A DNA stretch of 64,000 bases from NCBI GenBank assembly GCA_947646735.1, contig CANTFK010000921.1, forward strand, positions 310,001-374,000, given 5' to 3'. Every line of letters begins with the position of its first letter. The first letter of the stretch is position 1. The DNA is from Peronospora farinosa. Taxonomy: Eukaryota; Oomycota; Peronosporomycetes; Peronosporales; Peronosporaceae. Positions 21,349 to 32,234 of the stretch are shown here, one piece after another. The notes under the pieces were generated by a model, which saw only the letters and a list, made by a program, of their open reading frames with translations, did no database searches and was not told where the DNA came from. Made by a program: the position numbers and the translations under genes.

Positions 21349-22185
21349 CTAAATTCGTCTGGTGCTCGTTCTTCGAGTCACCACGACCTTTGACCTGGAA
21401 GAAGGTGTCGTTGCTATCTCAGCTAACGCACTCCTTCCAAACGCACCAGGCTCTTGGCTCTGTGCCGGTTCTTGTGGCGCTTGACTTCCTGTCAGCCCAC
21501 CATCAACTGCCACAGGCTCTCGGCTCTGTGCAGGACTATTGGACGCATGACTACCTGTCATCGCCCCATTCACTACACCAGTATTTTCGACCTGGGTAGG
21601 AATATGTTTCACCTGGCTTTCCGCCAGTGCTCTTCCAACTACACCACTCCTTTCGAGCTGGGTAGTTCCTGGTGTCGATTGACATACCGTCATCGCACCC
21701 TCGACTGTGTTGGACACAGCATCAATCACATAAGCCTCTCGCAAGAGCACATCCTTTCCGGTGTCTTGCGTAGAGCTAGAGACTGTGCGTGTACGCCAGT
21801 CTATCCATGGTTGATGTTTAGCCAACCAAGGCATGCCTAGGATGAGGTCATACGGACTCTCCATACCTAGCACTGTGAACTTCTCTTTACAAGAGAATTT
21901 AATGAAACTGAAGGCGAGTTCAACTTGAACTCCCTCTGATTTCACGAGCGTGCCGTTCGCTAAACGAACGATCGCCTCTTCTCGCTTTCCATCCTGGCAA
22001 AGCGACTCATAACTCGCTGGTCTCTTTTTCAGAGCCGCGAGTTTCACCAAGTTTTGTGATGCACCCGAATCAACGAGAAGGGTCATCACTTGGTCATAGT
22101 CTCGTACTCGAACGCTATAGACCAAAAGGGTTGAGGTACGACCTTTCGGAACCTCAGGGACTATGCTACCCATTTGTTCGATCAC
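21349..22185 (-). pseudogene. Element C protease and Ser/Gln-rich linker
   Basis: 279-codon open frame. Retropepsin motifs are TLLVDSGASQNLVKL and PYDLILGMPWLAKHQPWIDWR. The second half contains three to four imperfect repeats of a motif like GSQAPQEPAQSQEPGAF, a low-complexity linker before RT. The uninterrupted frame makes it one of the better kept pieces. Confidence 0.8.
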
Positions 22186-22685
22186 TCTGAACTTAGGGGT
22201 AGCTTCAGAGTCCGCGACAGTAGGGCATCCCGCCTTTACTGCGCTCCCGCATTTCCCGACCCATCTTGGGCAGGTGCTGAACCCGTGCGTCGTGCACGCT
22301 GGTTTTTCGCACCTCCCTTCGGGTAGTAAGCCTTCCTACAGGGTGCCTCAGCACCAGCAGCAAGTTTGGCATAGCAGCGTGCCATCATATGGCGCGTTTG
22401 CCGCAGGTGTAGCAGACCACGTCTGCATTGCCTAGCTCCATAGGAGTGGCATCCTACTTCTCGGCCGACGACTTATAATAAGCTGTCGCCGATGCACTGT
22501 TATAGGATTGCTCCTCAACCATGAAAATTTCAATTGTCTCTCTCATCGTCTTTAACACCTTTCTAAAAAGGACCTGACGCGATGGGCCGTGCCGTAGTAC
22601 ATTCATGAACGTTGGCACCTTAATGTGTTCCGGTATCGGTTCCCCATTAATGGACGCAGACAGCGAACGCATCTCCTGCACATAT
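22186..22685 (-). pseudogene. Element C gag, C-terminal part
   Basis: 22681-22454 carries MQEMRSLSASINGEPIPEHIKVPTF-like Gag helices. 22440-22246 has the zinc knuckle CYTCGKR, then after a one-base slip HMMARC (CX2CX4HX4C), and a Gly/Ala-rich end. Cut at 22685 by LTR-like sequence. Confidence 0.7.
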
Positions 22686-22934
22686 TGTAACGGGATAAGG
22701 ACCCGTCATGGTATTACACTAAAAGGGCGTTGAGGAAGCGCTCTTAATTGACTCGTAAATATAACTGTTTATTTTTGTTTTGTTTTAATTCGCAGTAAGT
22801 GCGAATATGTTCCCTAGATCATGGGAACCTCTCAATATGGAAGTCAATTTATTATTGGCCAATTATTGGGTCTGGCACCCCAACAATAAACCAATAATAA
22901 AAATGACAGGCAGCATCCGCTAATCGGATACTGC
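22686..22934 (+). repeat. LTR-like fragment
   Basis: Begins TGTAACGGGATAAGG, the same kind of start as the A and E LTRs, directly where element C gag is cut. No other copy exists in the window, and the right end is cut by B2. It may be a solo or truncated LTR; weak evidence. Confidence 0.35.
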
Positions 22935-24112
22935 TGTGGTGGAGCGGGGTTCACAAAATTTTTGATGTGATCCCGACTCTCCACTGGCGCCCGGACGACC
23001 GACTATCGGAGGGGGTACTCCGTTTCCGTGTAAAGCAATTACTTCCTCACGTTATGTACCCGTCGGTAGGGCGGGTAGCACTCTTCTCGGTGGACTTGAG
23101 TTGATGCTGAACTTGGCCGTGGTTGGGATTGGTTGGGGGTCGATCACGTGGAAAATCCTCACGCGATCGAAAGTTGTATGGGGGGCTCTATATGAGTCGC
23201 CCTGATCTCTCTTTAGATCATCTTGTCCAAAAATGTAGATGCTTGATACACTTGATACACTTGACCTTCTGACCACTTGAGCCGTCTCGCGATCTTGTGC
23301 CTTGTCCTTTACGTGATACTGCGTCCAATCGCGGGCGAAGTTTGTTTGTGAGAGGTCTTGTAATCCCTGGCCAAACAATCCAGGGATATTAATTGTAGGT
23401 ACTGGTAGCAGAAGCTCTTGATCGTCGGGGGGTCAAAACTTTTTCCACCCGGAAGAGAAGTCTGCGTGAGTAGTTCGAAGTAAAAGAAACTCTGTTTAAT
23501 GTTAACCAATCAAATGCCCAAAACCTATGATCTTGCCTATCGGTAGCCCAGGATCTACTGCCGCGTGTCGCCTTCTTGGAAATAAATCAGACTTGCTATG
23601 TGGTCCACTTCAAATACTGCGTCGATCTAGTTTTGTCAATCCCGTTTTGTCAATCCCGTTTTGTCGATCTAGTTTTGTCGATCCAGTTTTGTCGATCCAG
23701 TTTTGTCGATCCAGTTTTGTCAATCCAGTTTTGTCGATCAGTTTTGTCGATCCAGTTTTGTCGATCCAGTTTTGTCGATCCAGTTTTGTCGATCCAGTTT
23801 TGTCGATACAGTTTTGTCGATCCAGTTTTGTCGATCCAGTTTTGTCGATCCAATTTTGTCGATCCGGTTTTGTCGATCCGGATTTGTCGATCCGGTTTCT
23901 GGATCGAGGTTTCGATCCGATCCTTCTGGATTGCGACTGTGGTGTGTGGTCCACACCCAATACTCTTTCGATCCATATTCTTTTGTGTTCTTCACACCGT
24001 TACTCCCTCTTCCAACCATCTCGCATGCCTTATTGACCGATCGGAGCGCAGGATTGTGGATGGACGACATCTCTTTAATCGATCCCTTTCAAATTATCCG
24101 ATCGCTTTACCA
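22935..24112 (-). repeat. 3' LTR of B2 (1178 bp)
   Basis: Element sense starts TGGTAAAGCGATCGG and ends CTCCACCACA. Same as 34734-35772 except for about four substitutions and ten extra copies of a 14-bp unit. Confidence 0.9.
23622..23900. repeat. 14-bp minisatellite in B2 3' LTR, 20 units
   Basis: Twenty units of consensus TCGATCCAGTTTTG; one unit (the ninth) has 13 bp. The 5' LTR has ten units at 35421-35560. Open frames reading VLSIQFCRSSFVDP here are products of the repeat, not genes. Confidence 0.95.
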
Positions 24113-24206
24113 TAGTCGTCCCCTGCACTGAGTTCCAGCATACAGTGCTGGTGATCCGTGCATCCATTACTTTGGTTTTCTCTCTCGTCCAAATTTCGTG
24201 CCCATC
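24113..24206 (-). other. B2 polypurine tract and 3' untranslated end
   Basis: On the minus strand the bases next to the LTR read GTGCAGGGGACGACTA, a short purine-rich run ending at the LTR start. It lies between the LTR and the start of the antisense ORF on the other strand. Confidence 0.5.
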
Positions 24207-26252
24207 ATGTCGTCGTCTCCTCAGAATGTTACGTCCCCAGCCAATTCCACCGATACGACCGTTGATCTCAATTAATCGGTGACTTCATCATTTGTTCCAA
24301 ATTTTGGATCATCCAATCTTTCCGTTATTACGTCGCCACCATTAGACGTTGCCCGTCCCAGCTTCCCTTCTAGCCAAGCTCCAAAATCATCTTCGGAATT
24401 TCTGAACAGTCAAGTCACGCCCCTTCCATTGGTGGATCGATCCACTTTGAAGGCCCAAATCGACATTCTCTTCGATTGTCTGGAAAGTCGACTCGATCCA
24501 TACGTACAGGATAACTACGATTTGTTTCGCGAAGCTGTACGCTTCCAAGAAACTCGGTGCGATCGTTTGGAAAAGGAAATCCAAAATGATCGGGAATTGG
24601 CAAAGTCTTTCATGAAATACGCCAACGAAAAATATAACTCCCTGCGTCACGAACTGGAGGACGCCCATAAGTTGGCGGATGATTATCGCGAAGAATTAGG
24701 AAAAGCAGAAGATTACTGCCAAGAAATCTCGGACTTACGATCTTCTCTTCTTAAAAGCGACTGCCGCTTGGCATAGAGACCAAGATAAATTCCAGTTCCA
24801 ACTAGCTGCCCTCGAGAACAAGCTGGCAGACGTTATCGCTGCAACAAAAGATGCCGAAGGTCGAGCATCCCGAGCTATCGCTTCCGAAAATAAATTGAAG
24901 ATACGCCTCTCCAAATCGAGACAGAATATTACAGAAATCGCGAAGCGCATGCAGACTGGCTCAGATCGAGCGCGATCAGTTGGAGCAGAGATTGGTCGAT
25001 CGAGAAAACGAGCGTAATCAGCTAGCGCAGACGTTAGCCGATAAAGAAAGCGGACGCGATAATCTCTCCACGCTCAAGACTCTCTCGTTGCTCGCTTGAC
25101 CGATTTGGTTTCGGGTGTCGGGTCGACATCTTCCTGCAGATCTCCTGCCGTTTCAGAGGGAGTCCCTTCTTCCGGTAGCAAGCGTCGGCGTAAGAACTCT
25201 ACTTCGAGCGAGCCCAATGCCAAACGTGCTCGCCAGACCGCGGCTCAGACGGACATCTCGGCTCCTCCATCGCCTGATCTTTCCGAGTTCGACATGGCTG
25301 GTCCACTATGGCAGTTGTCTCCCTCTCCTTCAGCCGAAGATTCAAAGGGAGCGAATCAGAGTGACGAATCTTCAGATCAAACGGATGAATCGTTGTTGGC
25401 TGCATTATCTTCGTTCCGATCTGCAGCCCATCATCACACGGCAACTTCGTCCCCTCGATCGCCGATCGAGGTCGACACACCTAGTCCACTCCTGTCGCCT
25501 CTTCGGGTATCCAACGTTGCTTTGTGTGGTGATCCCTCAAGTGATTCTGAGGGGCCACTCAGCCTCGACAGCGAGCCTCGAGATTCTTGTAACCAATTGT
25601 TAAGTGTGGCGAAATTTGAGGCTCTTCCGTCTACCGCTGTACCTAGAACCGATTGGACCACTGAGTACCGAATTCGAGTCCCTCGATCCTCTGCAGGAAC
25701 AATTCCATGGTCGGCTCGTCGAGTCAGCTTAACTTGTGTCTCGGAGTTGGATGTGGACTTCCTTTTCCTTCATTTTTCGAAACCGCCAGGATTCATTTTT
25801 CCTGTCTGTGGCAAATCACGTCGTCCAGCTGCTTCCACTTGGTCGTCTCAGTTAATTACCTCTTCCCAGATTGCGCTGTTATACGATAGCCTACCTTGGG
25901 AAATTTATGCCCGTCGGATCGATCCGATATCTTTCCAGCGTAATGGATGGTTCGAGACTCTGCTCACCCAGTATTACAATATCGAAAATCGTCACTGTCA
26001 GGCTCTCTGGGAGGCATCCCATTTTCTGCCGATCTCCGTAGCGCAGCGCCGATCGGATCCAGCTTTGGCAACTTTATTCAAAGAGCGGAAGCAACGACGG
26101 GTCGCACTCTGGTCCCCAAGTGCGATCCTCCTCCCCCCCTTTGGAAGAAAGTTGTGCAGCTGATCCTTCAAGGCATGATAAACGGGCATTGCGATCTAAA
26201 TATTCTACTAGATCCCTTCTTCCTCCATTTTCCTCGCACGAACGAGAACTGA
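24207..26252 (+). pseudogene. Antisense ORF (aORF) of element B2: coiled coil, NLS-like patch, conserved C-terminus
   Basis: ATG at 24207 opens MSSSPQNVTS…, with one in-frame TAA at 24274, then runs to 24776. Shifted frames carry on to 25092, and 25096-26163 and 25947-26252 complete it. Layout: Ser/Pro-rich start; long heptad-rich coiled coil (24480-25060: LEKEIQNDRELAKSFM, LRHELEDAHKLADDYREEL, ENKLADVIAATKDAE); basic patch SKRRRKNSTSSEPNAKRAR near 25175; acidic Ser-rich stretch; C-terminal block with IDPISFQRNGWFETLL, CQALWEASH, LFKERKQRR, WKKVVQLIL and GHCDLNILLDPFF. That block is matched by B1 (19817-20180), which argues for a real protein. Expressed, if at all, from the 3' LTR side against the element. 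No named domain recognised; function unknown. Confidence 0.65.
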
Positions 26253-26509
26253 TTGTGGTATCCCGGTTTATCCACGGGACAGACCAACATACTCAATTCG
26301 GTCACTGCATTGACCTTGTGTGACACTGCTGAGCCTTGGAGAAACCAGTTCCGCTCTTCAATCTCGGACCACCCCGGATCATCGATCCCTCGACTGCCCG
26401 GCAAATTTGTAAATTCCGACTAGTAATTTCGGTTTCATGTTGTAACTGGGTCTCTTCATAAACTTTATACTTGTTCCCTTTGATCGTATTCGAATTTTTC
26501 ATTTTCCTC

Positions 26510-26760
26510 TTTTTCTCCTCCTTGGATCATTTGATCCGGATCGAAATCATCGATCCAAAATTATCGATCTTGATCGAAATCATCGATCCACGATTATCGA
26601 TCTTGAATAAGTTCATTAATTCAAATTATCGATCTTGATCGAAATCATCGATCCAAAATTATAGATCTTAATCGAAATAATTCGATCCAAAATTATCGAT
26701 CTAAAATTATAGATCTTGATCGAAATCATTCGACCCAAAATTATCGATCTTGATCGCCAA
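26510..26760. repeat. GATC-rich AT repeat
   Basis: Irregular tandem copies (about six) of a unit like GATCTTGATCGAAATCATCG followed by ATCCAAAATTAT, 33-36 bp. It lies between the antisense ORF and the chromodomain of B2, with no open frame. Confidence 0.8.
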
Positions 26761-26867
26761 TCCATATACTCACTTCACATATATATCACTCCACCCCCAT
26801 GTGTAAATGCCTCACACATTCAACATCTCTAACAGCTTACCGCCATTAATCACGACGTTCCTCTTCG

Positions 26868-27150
26868 TGTGATTGCATCACCTCGAAACGATTCATACTC
26901 GCTCGATTGCGATCAAACTCTTCCAGCAAAGCACCGCAATTTAAAATGGCTTCATCTATCTAAAACAGTTCGTCATAACCTTTTCAATACACCAAAAATT
27001 GACGGTACACCCGACCATAACGTGTCTTACGGCCCGATCGTACATCTGCAATCCTTTCCACTTCGAACTCACCCTCCTCCAGATCACCTTCACAGCTATC
27101 TTCTGGTAACAATGATTCATCGAAATCCATTCGATCTGCCCCCTCTACAT
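26868..27150 (-). pseudogene. B2 chromodomain
   Basis: Minus-strand reading: MDFDESLLPEDS, EVERIADVRSGRKTRYGRVY, QFLVY-stop-KGYDELF-stop-IDEAILNCGALLEEFDRNRAS. Aligned with B1, the first stop (TGA) sits at the Trp of QWKGY, consistent with G-to-A. The second (TAG) sits at a position whose ancestral residue is not clear from B1. The domain is therefore doubly interrupted. Confidence 0.7.
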
Positions 27151-28620
27151 TAGCAAATTAGTAGGCCGTTCCGGAAAAACTTTGACTAGTTTCAATTCAA
27201 ACACATGGACTATCGGAAACATCCTATACGGGGTACCTGCGATTTTTAATCGTACAGCGTGATCACCGCATTTGTCGGCTACACGAAACGGTCCATGCCA
27301 CATGTGAGCCAGCTTCCGAGCGTATCCGTCCTTGACCCGATCTAGATAGAGCCATACTTGCGATCCGCAGCTTATTTCCAATCGATCGTGATCTGCATTA
27401 TGGCGATCGGCTCGATCTTGAATCGCAAGTTTTAGTCGATCATTCACCACCGATCGTGCTCTTTGATACTGGCGTTGTATGCCATGTCGCCATCTTTGTA
27501 GATCTCGATCCCGTGGCTTCGTGCTTCCTAATGGCAGGGTGTTCTCCAAAGTTAATCTTGGTTCCCAATCGTGATAGAACGGTGTGTCCCCACGGACACG
27601 ATCTTGCGCGGTGTTAATCGCAAAAGTCAATCGTTCTGCATATTCGTCCCAAATTTTTGATTCTTATTTGTCACATACATCTTGTTAGAGATTGAACTAT
27701 TCGCTCAGCTGTGCCATTTACTTGCGGCCTGTATGCCATAGTAGCCCACTGTTTCTGTCCTGCGATCTTATTAAAAGCTCGGAAGAAATCAGACATAAAT
27801 TTCGGCTCTCGATCATGGCGAGTGGCTTCACTTGCACCAAATCGTCGAAATACGCATTCTTCGTAATTTTCTGCAATGATTTGTGCAGTTCTAGACGAAC
27901 TAGCCTTCGCGATCACATAACCAGAGAACAAATCGATCCACAATAGCAGTTCGGTGTTTCCTCTAAATGATCGCGGCAACGACGGGATATGATCCATATT
28001 CAAGATTTAAAAAGGATAGGTTGCCTGCACATTTCCTGGTGATCTTCCGTGATCAGAGGATCTCCTTTTGCCCGTTTCACAATCCACACATTCTACTACA
28101 TAGCGTTGCACACTCCGGTACAATCCGCGCCAATGAAAATTCATCCTGATTCGTTGGTAAGTCCGACCGATTCCTTGGTAACCGCCCTACAGACTCGTAT
28201 GGTAATGATGTAAGAAGTCTGACCGCAATAGCTCTGGTATCAACAAACGAGCCAGCTCTGCACGACTTTCGGATCTCGCAACCGATCCAGGGCAAAAAAA
28301 ATAATAATCCACTTTGATCCACTTCTTCGTATTCGGATGCGATCAGCGTGCAGGTCTTCGCTTCTTCTGCTGTCAACCTGGCGACGTACCCGATCAGATG
28401 TGTCTTCAAGTTGGATATCCAATTCTCTTCATCCTGTGCTTGCCTTATTCGATCGATCCGCACTTGCTGCACGATGTCCTCCTGTAAAACTTCTGGTTGA
28501 CAGCGTCTTCTTACGGCTATTCGAGTGATCGCAGCTACTCTGACTACTTGATCAACTTGACTCGAAATCAACAACTCATCCAATCGATTGAGTGTGATCA
28601 GATCTTGGCGATCTCTATCG
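27145..28620 (-). pseudogene. B2 integrase
   Basis: 28600-28077 is the N-terminal region (RIRQAQDEENWISNLKTHL, then a zinc region in broken frames). 28003-27671 is the catalytic core: MNMDHIPSLPRSFRGNTELLL, RHDREPKFMSDFF and GTAERIVQSLTR, giving Asp, Asp and Glu. 27630-27145 is the C-terminal region with TFAINTAQDRVRGDTPFYH, HMWHGPFRVADKCG and VHVFELKLVKVFPERP. Active-site residues intact, but three frame breaks. Confidence 0.85.
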
Positions 28621-29204
28621 GAAACGACGGAGGTACCTTTCTCTTGCTGTAGGGCTTCGCTTGCTAACCGATCAGCACTCTGATTCCATTCCCGCTTCAT
28701 ATGAAGGAAATCGTGGTTTGGCCACGATCGAAGTTTTTCCATTGCTTGACGGCGCAGCAATTGTAGACCGGGTGCTTTGCAGTCAATCTCGCCACGCATT
28801 TGCCTGATCACTAAATTTGAATCACCGCAAATAATTACACGTCCCCTGGTCTGATCAGCTAGCAAATCGAAACTGAGAAGTAGTCCTCAATATTCCGCTT
28901 CGTTCACCGTCAGATTTGTCGTAAATTCAGAGGCGGCAGCTACGATCGTCCTCTCTGGTAATTTTCATATGATCGCACTGTATGCTCCGCCCTTCCTTTT
29001 TACCCTAGCCGATCCATTGAAACTGGCCACCAGGAGGCTTTCTCCTATTTCCACTGTGGGTGGCGGCATACTCATTGTTTGCCTGGGCTGTTTCCTTGGA
29101 GCGATCGCGATCAACACTTCATCCACTTCCTCACGGGGAGTTATACTCGCGGCCAATGTACCTAAAATCTCACCCTCGCCCTTCTCACTTCCGCGGATCT
29201 CCAA
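28621..29204 (-). pseudogene. B2 second RNase H (aRNH-type)
   Basis: 29204-28965 holds ILGTLAASITPREEV and VASFNGSARVKRKGGAYSAII. After about 100 bases in a broken frame, 28865 onward holds VIICGDSNLVIRQMRGEIDC and HMKREWNQSADRLASEALQQ. As in B1 the first catalytic position is Asn (FNGS), not Asp. The same change in two divergent copies suggests it predates both. Confidence 0.75.
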
Positions 29205-29241
29205 AGTCCAATTCGAAAGTAATGCAGCCCATCTGCCTAGT

Positions 29242-29955
29242 CTAAGACTGTAACAACCAAGCCAGAGTGGAATATCTCGTAAGTACTACGATCGCACGTG
29301 AGACCAACATAGTATAACAAATGTCCAGAATTCGGAGGAGGGCTAAAACCTCTTTTTCCACCATCCCGTAGTTAACCTCATTAGGCTTCAACGTCCGACT
29401 AGTGAAAATGACTGGCCAAAACACTCCATCATGCTCTTGCAGTAACGCGGCCGATATCACCCACTTATTGGCGTACACCACAATTACGGGTGATCGATCC
29501 GGATCAAAATGCTTCAGGATTGGTGTTGCAGCTATTTTAGCTTTCAACAGAGTAATTGCAATTGTAGCTTTTTTCCAACGATTCCTTTCTCCAGTATCGT
29601 GACCATCCCCAGTAATGAGTTTCTGATCGATTTTGTATCCATCTCCGGAGGGATCAATTTTGTAGCCATCTCTGGAGGAATTGCGATCGCACTTTGGTCC
29701 AGCATCGGCTTTAGACGTCTGAATGTCATTAGCGCGGAAAATTTCATGGAACTCAGCCTCCCGTAACTCGTAGAGCAAAGATGCATAAATTGCAAAGTCT
29801 TTAATGAACCGAATGTAATAATTTAGACTCCCCAAAAACGATTGCATCGATCGCAGCGTTTGAGGGAACTGTATATCACAAGTGATTCCAAATCCTTGGG
29901 GTGAGCTTCCAATCCCGCGAACGAAACCTGATGACCCAGAAAATCCACTTTCCAA
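29242..29955 (-). pseudogene. B2 connection and native RNase H
   Basis: Open for 238 codons: TLRSMQSFLGSLNYYIRFIK, IYASLLYELREAEF, an insertion with a repeated DGYKIDPSG-like motif, ILKHFDPDRSPVIVVYANKWVISAALLQ, SRTLKPNEVNYGMVEKEVLAL. The catalytic DAS is replaced by YAN. In B1 it is YAS, so the first Asp was already lost in the common ancestor. Confidence 0.8.
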
Positions 29956-31077
29956 CTTCCCCAGAAACTTTTGGCCACACTAATCGACAAATTCCACTTA
30001 TCACACGCTTCTAACAATCGCTCCACCTTCTTATACAAGGCGGTCCACGATGTGGCGGATATCAATATACTATCAATATATGAGCGCCGACCTAGCACCG
30101 ACGGTCTGGGATCCGTATTCGGTTCACCGTCGGTAAACACATCAATCATCCTTGATGACTCAGTAGTGATGGGATCAGAGCTGGTGCCAATTTTCAGAAT
30201 CCATACAGGGCATTGTCAATCAATCGTTGGTAAATGTGAGGAGCATTCTTTAAGCCAAAACGCATACGTAACCATTCATATAATTTAGAAGGCGTAATAA
30301 ATGCAGAATTTTTTTGGCCGTTCCGTCATTTCAACCACCCAAAAGTCACTCGCCATATACAAGGAACAATACCACATAGCTTTATCCATGTCTTGTAGTA
30401 GTTCACTGATCAGCGGCATAAGATTACCATTTATCGGTCAACTGGTTCACCTTACGATAATCAATACATAATATAATGTCTTCACCGTGCTTCTTGATAA
30501 TCACTACAATTGGTGAAGCCCATGGTGATGTAGATGGCCGAATGATCTTGGCAGATAATAATCCCTTAATCAAATCAGCTAATGTCTCCCGAAATTTAGG
30601 TGCTACAGGTCGCACTCTCTGTGCGATCGGGTTAGCTCCTCCAACGTCAATGTCACAAACTGCTCCACGTGCTGCGGGAGGTAGGGCATTACCTTTTCCA
30701 ATGAGTAAGTGGCAATTCTTCCCAATTAACTGTCGTAGCCTTTCTTGATCTTCTGTTAATGGTATTCCAGGGTCGCCAACTTGAATATCGTCGATCGATA
30801 CTTCCACCGTAGACATCACAATTTCTGGCAAAACCGCCATATGCTGATCGACATCTTCGGCAAACAGGTCGCCACTCTCGTGAGAATATACTGCCTCTTC
30901 ATGTGATGTTTCTTTTGTTGAGAAATCCTCGGTTGTGATCGTTGTGGACTGATTTTCCACTCGATCGGATTGTCCCTGATCGTTATCTTCGACGATCTTC
31001 GTAAAATCTTCAATTGCTTCATCCGATCGATCTGGTATCTGATCGACTTCTCCCACTTCTCTGGTCGCATCGATCAC
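29823..31077 (-). pseudogene. B2 reverse transcriptase
   Basis: 31077-30424 holds an acidic linker, then DIDVGGANPIAQRVRPVAPK, IIRPSTSPWASPIVVIIKK and LCIDYRKVNQL. 30420-30160 is broken but still shows the RT middle. 30149-29823 holds RRSYIDSILISATSW, the catalytic box with YIDS in place of YIDD (B1 has YIDD), then VDFLGHQVSFAGLEAHPKDLESL. Loss of the second Asp should abolish polymerisation. Confidence 0.85.
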
Positions 31078-31355
31078 ACCTGTGGACTGTTCTTGATCTT
31101 GGTCCGTTATGAATTCATCACAATATCGATTCTTTCACCTGATCGATCTTGTACACCATCCACCTTGTCGATTTCTTTCAGCATATTAATCGCAAGTTGT
31201 GATCGTCTTGACTGATGATCTTCACTGTCCCGATAACCTTGATCTTCTGTACTATCTTGATTTTCTCCCACGATCGTGTCTTATCCGATTGCGATGCAAT
31301 TTTCTCCACTTTTGCGATCTTCTCGTTCTCTCCCTTCCTTGGACGCATCAAAATT

Positions 31356-32192
31356 TTAGTTTGTAGTAAATACGATGGGTGGTCCTGTTGGCTCATCATG
31401 GAATTCTTCCTTCCGATCTGTAGTTGCTTCATAGTCCAGAGTCTGCCACTCATTATATCGACGCGACCCCACCGAGACATATCCAGGTGATCGAGGTATC
31501 ATATCCGGAGCCATCCACCAACCTATCGGAGCTCCGTGATTCACAATCACTTCTCGATCACTAAGATTAGTTAGCTGCAAATATTTAGTCTTTCCCGGTC
31601 CTTTTGTGACTGTTGGTATCCATTTTGGGTCTCGTCTCACCCAAAGCTTAGATTTTGGTGCACCAGTACCGATTCGTAACTCCGTCGATCCGCCTACTGG
31701 GATCATCACATATTGATCGTTGATCGTGATCGGCTGTCTGTTCGTTTGGTATGGAGGCCTTCGTCCCGCCAATTGAATTCTGACTTCATCTGGTAAACAA
31801 AGAGTTCCATCTGCCAAATCCAAGCGTATTCCAGCCGGGACCATAAAATCCATACCCAAGATCGCTTCTTGGCCAACTTGATCACCCACCCAGATATCAA
31901 AATAATATACATGTGATGCACTCAATGTGATCTTGATCTTGGTGCGTCCTTCTGTCATATACGTGTTCTCACCAATCTCAACACATTCTTGCCTCTGGCT
32001 CTCGTCAATGACACATCCTACCTTACGAGCAAAGGTGGTGTCGACGATCGAGACTTCAGCTCCAGAATCAAACAACATAGTCGCCTTTTCATTGTTGATC
32101 TTGCCCATTGTCTTGGCCTGCTTGAACCACTTTCCTGGGGTATGATATTTCCAATATCCCCGTGATTCGCCTGGCTCCAGGTCGAGCTCCAT
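31356..32192 (-). pseudogene. B2 protease
   Basis: Open for 278 codons. KATMLFDSGAEVSIVDTTFA is the retropepsin active site; AILGMDFMVPAGIRLDLADG is the second conserved block. The rest is the linker (GSTELRIGTGAPKSKLW, VSVGSRRYNEWQTLDYEA). Between 31350 and 31080 the frame is broken before RT begins. Confidence 0.85.
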
Positions 32193-32234
32193 CTTGGCAG
32201 GCGATCGGGAAAATTCGTCAACTCTCGCGACACT

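Noticed and set aside
23527..24131. Open frames of up to 179 codons reading SIQFCRSSFVDP repeatedly
   Set aside because: They are translations of a 14-bp tandem repeat in an LTR (three units make 42 bp, a whole number of codons) and exist in several frames and both strands.
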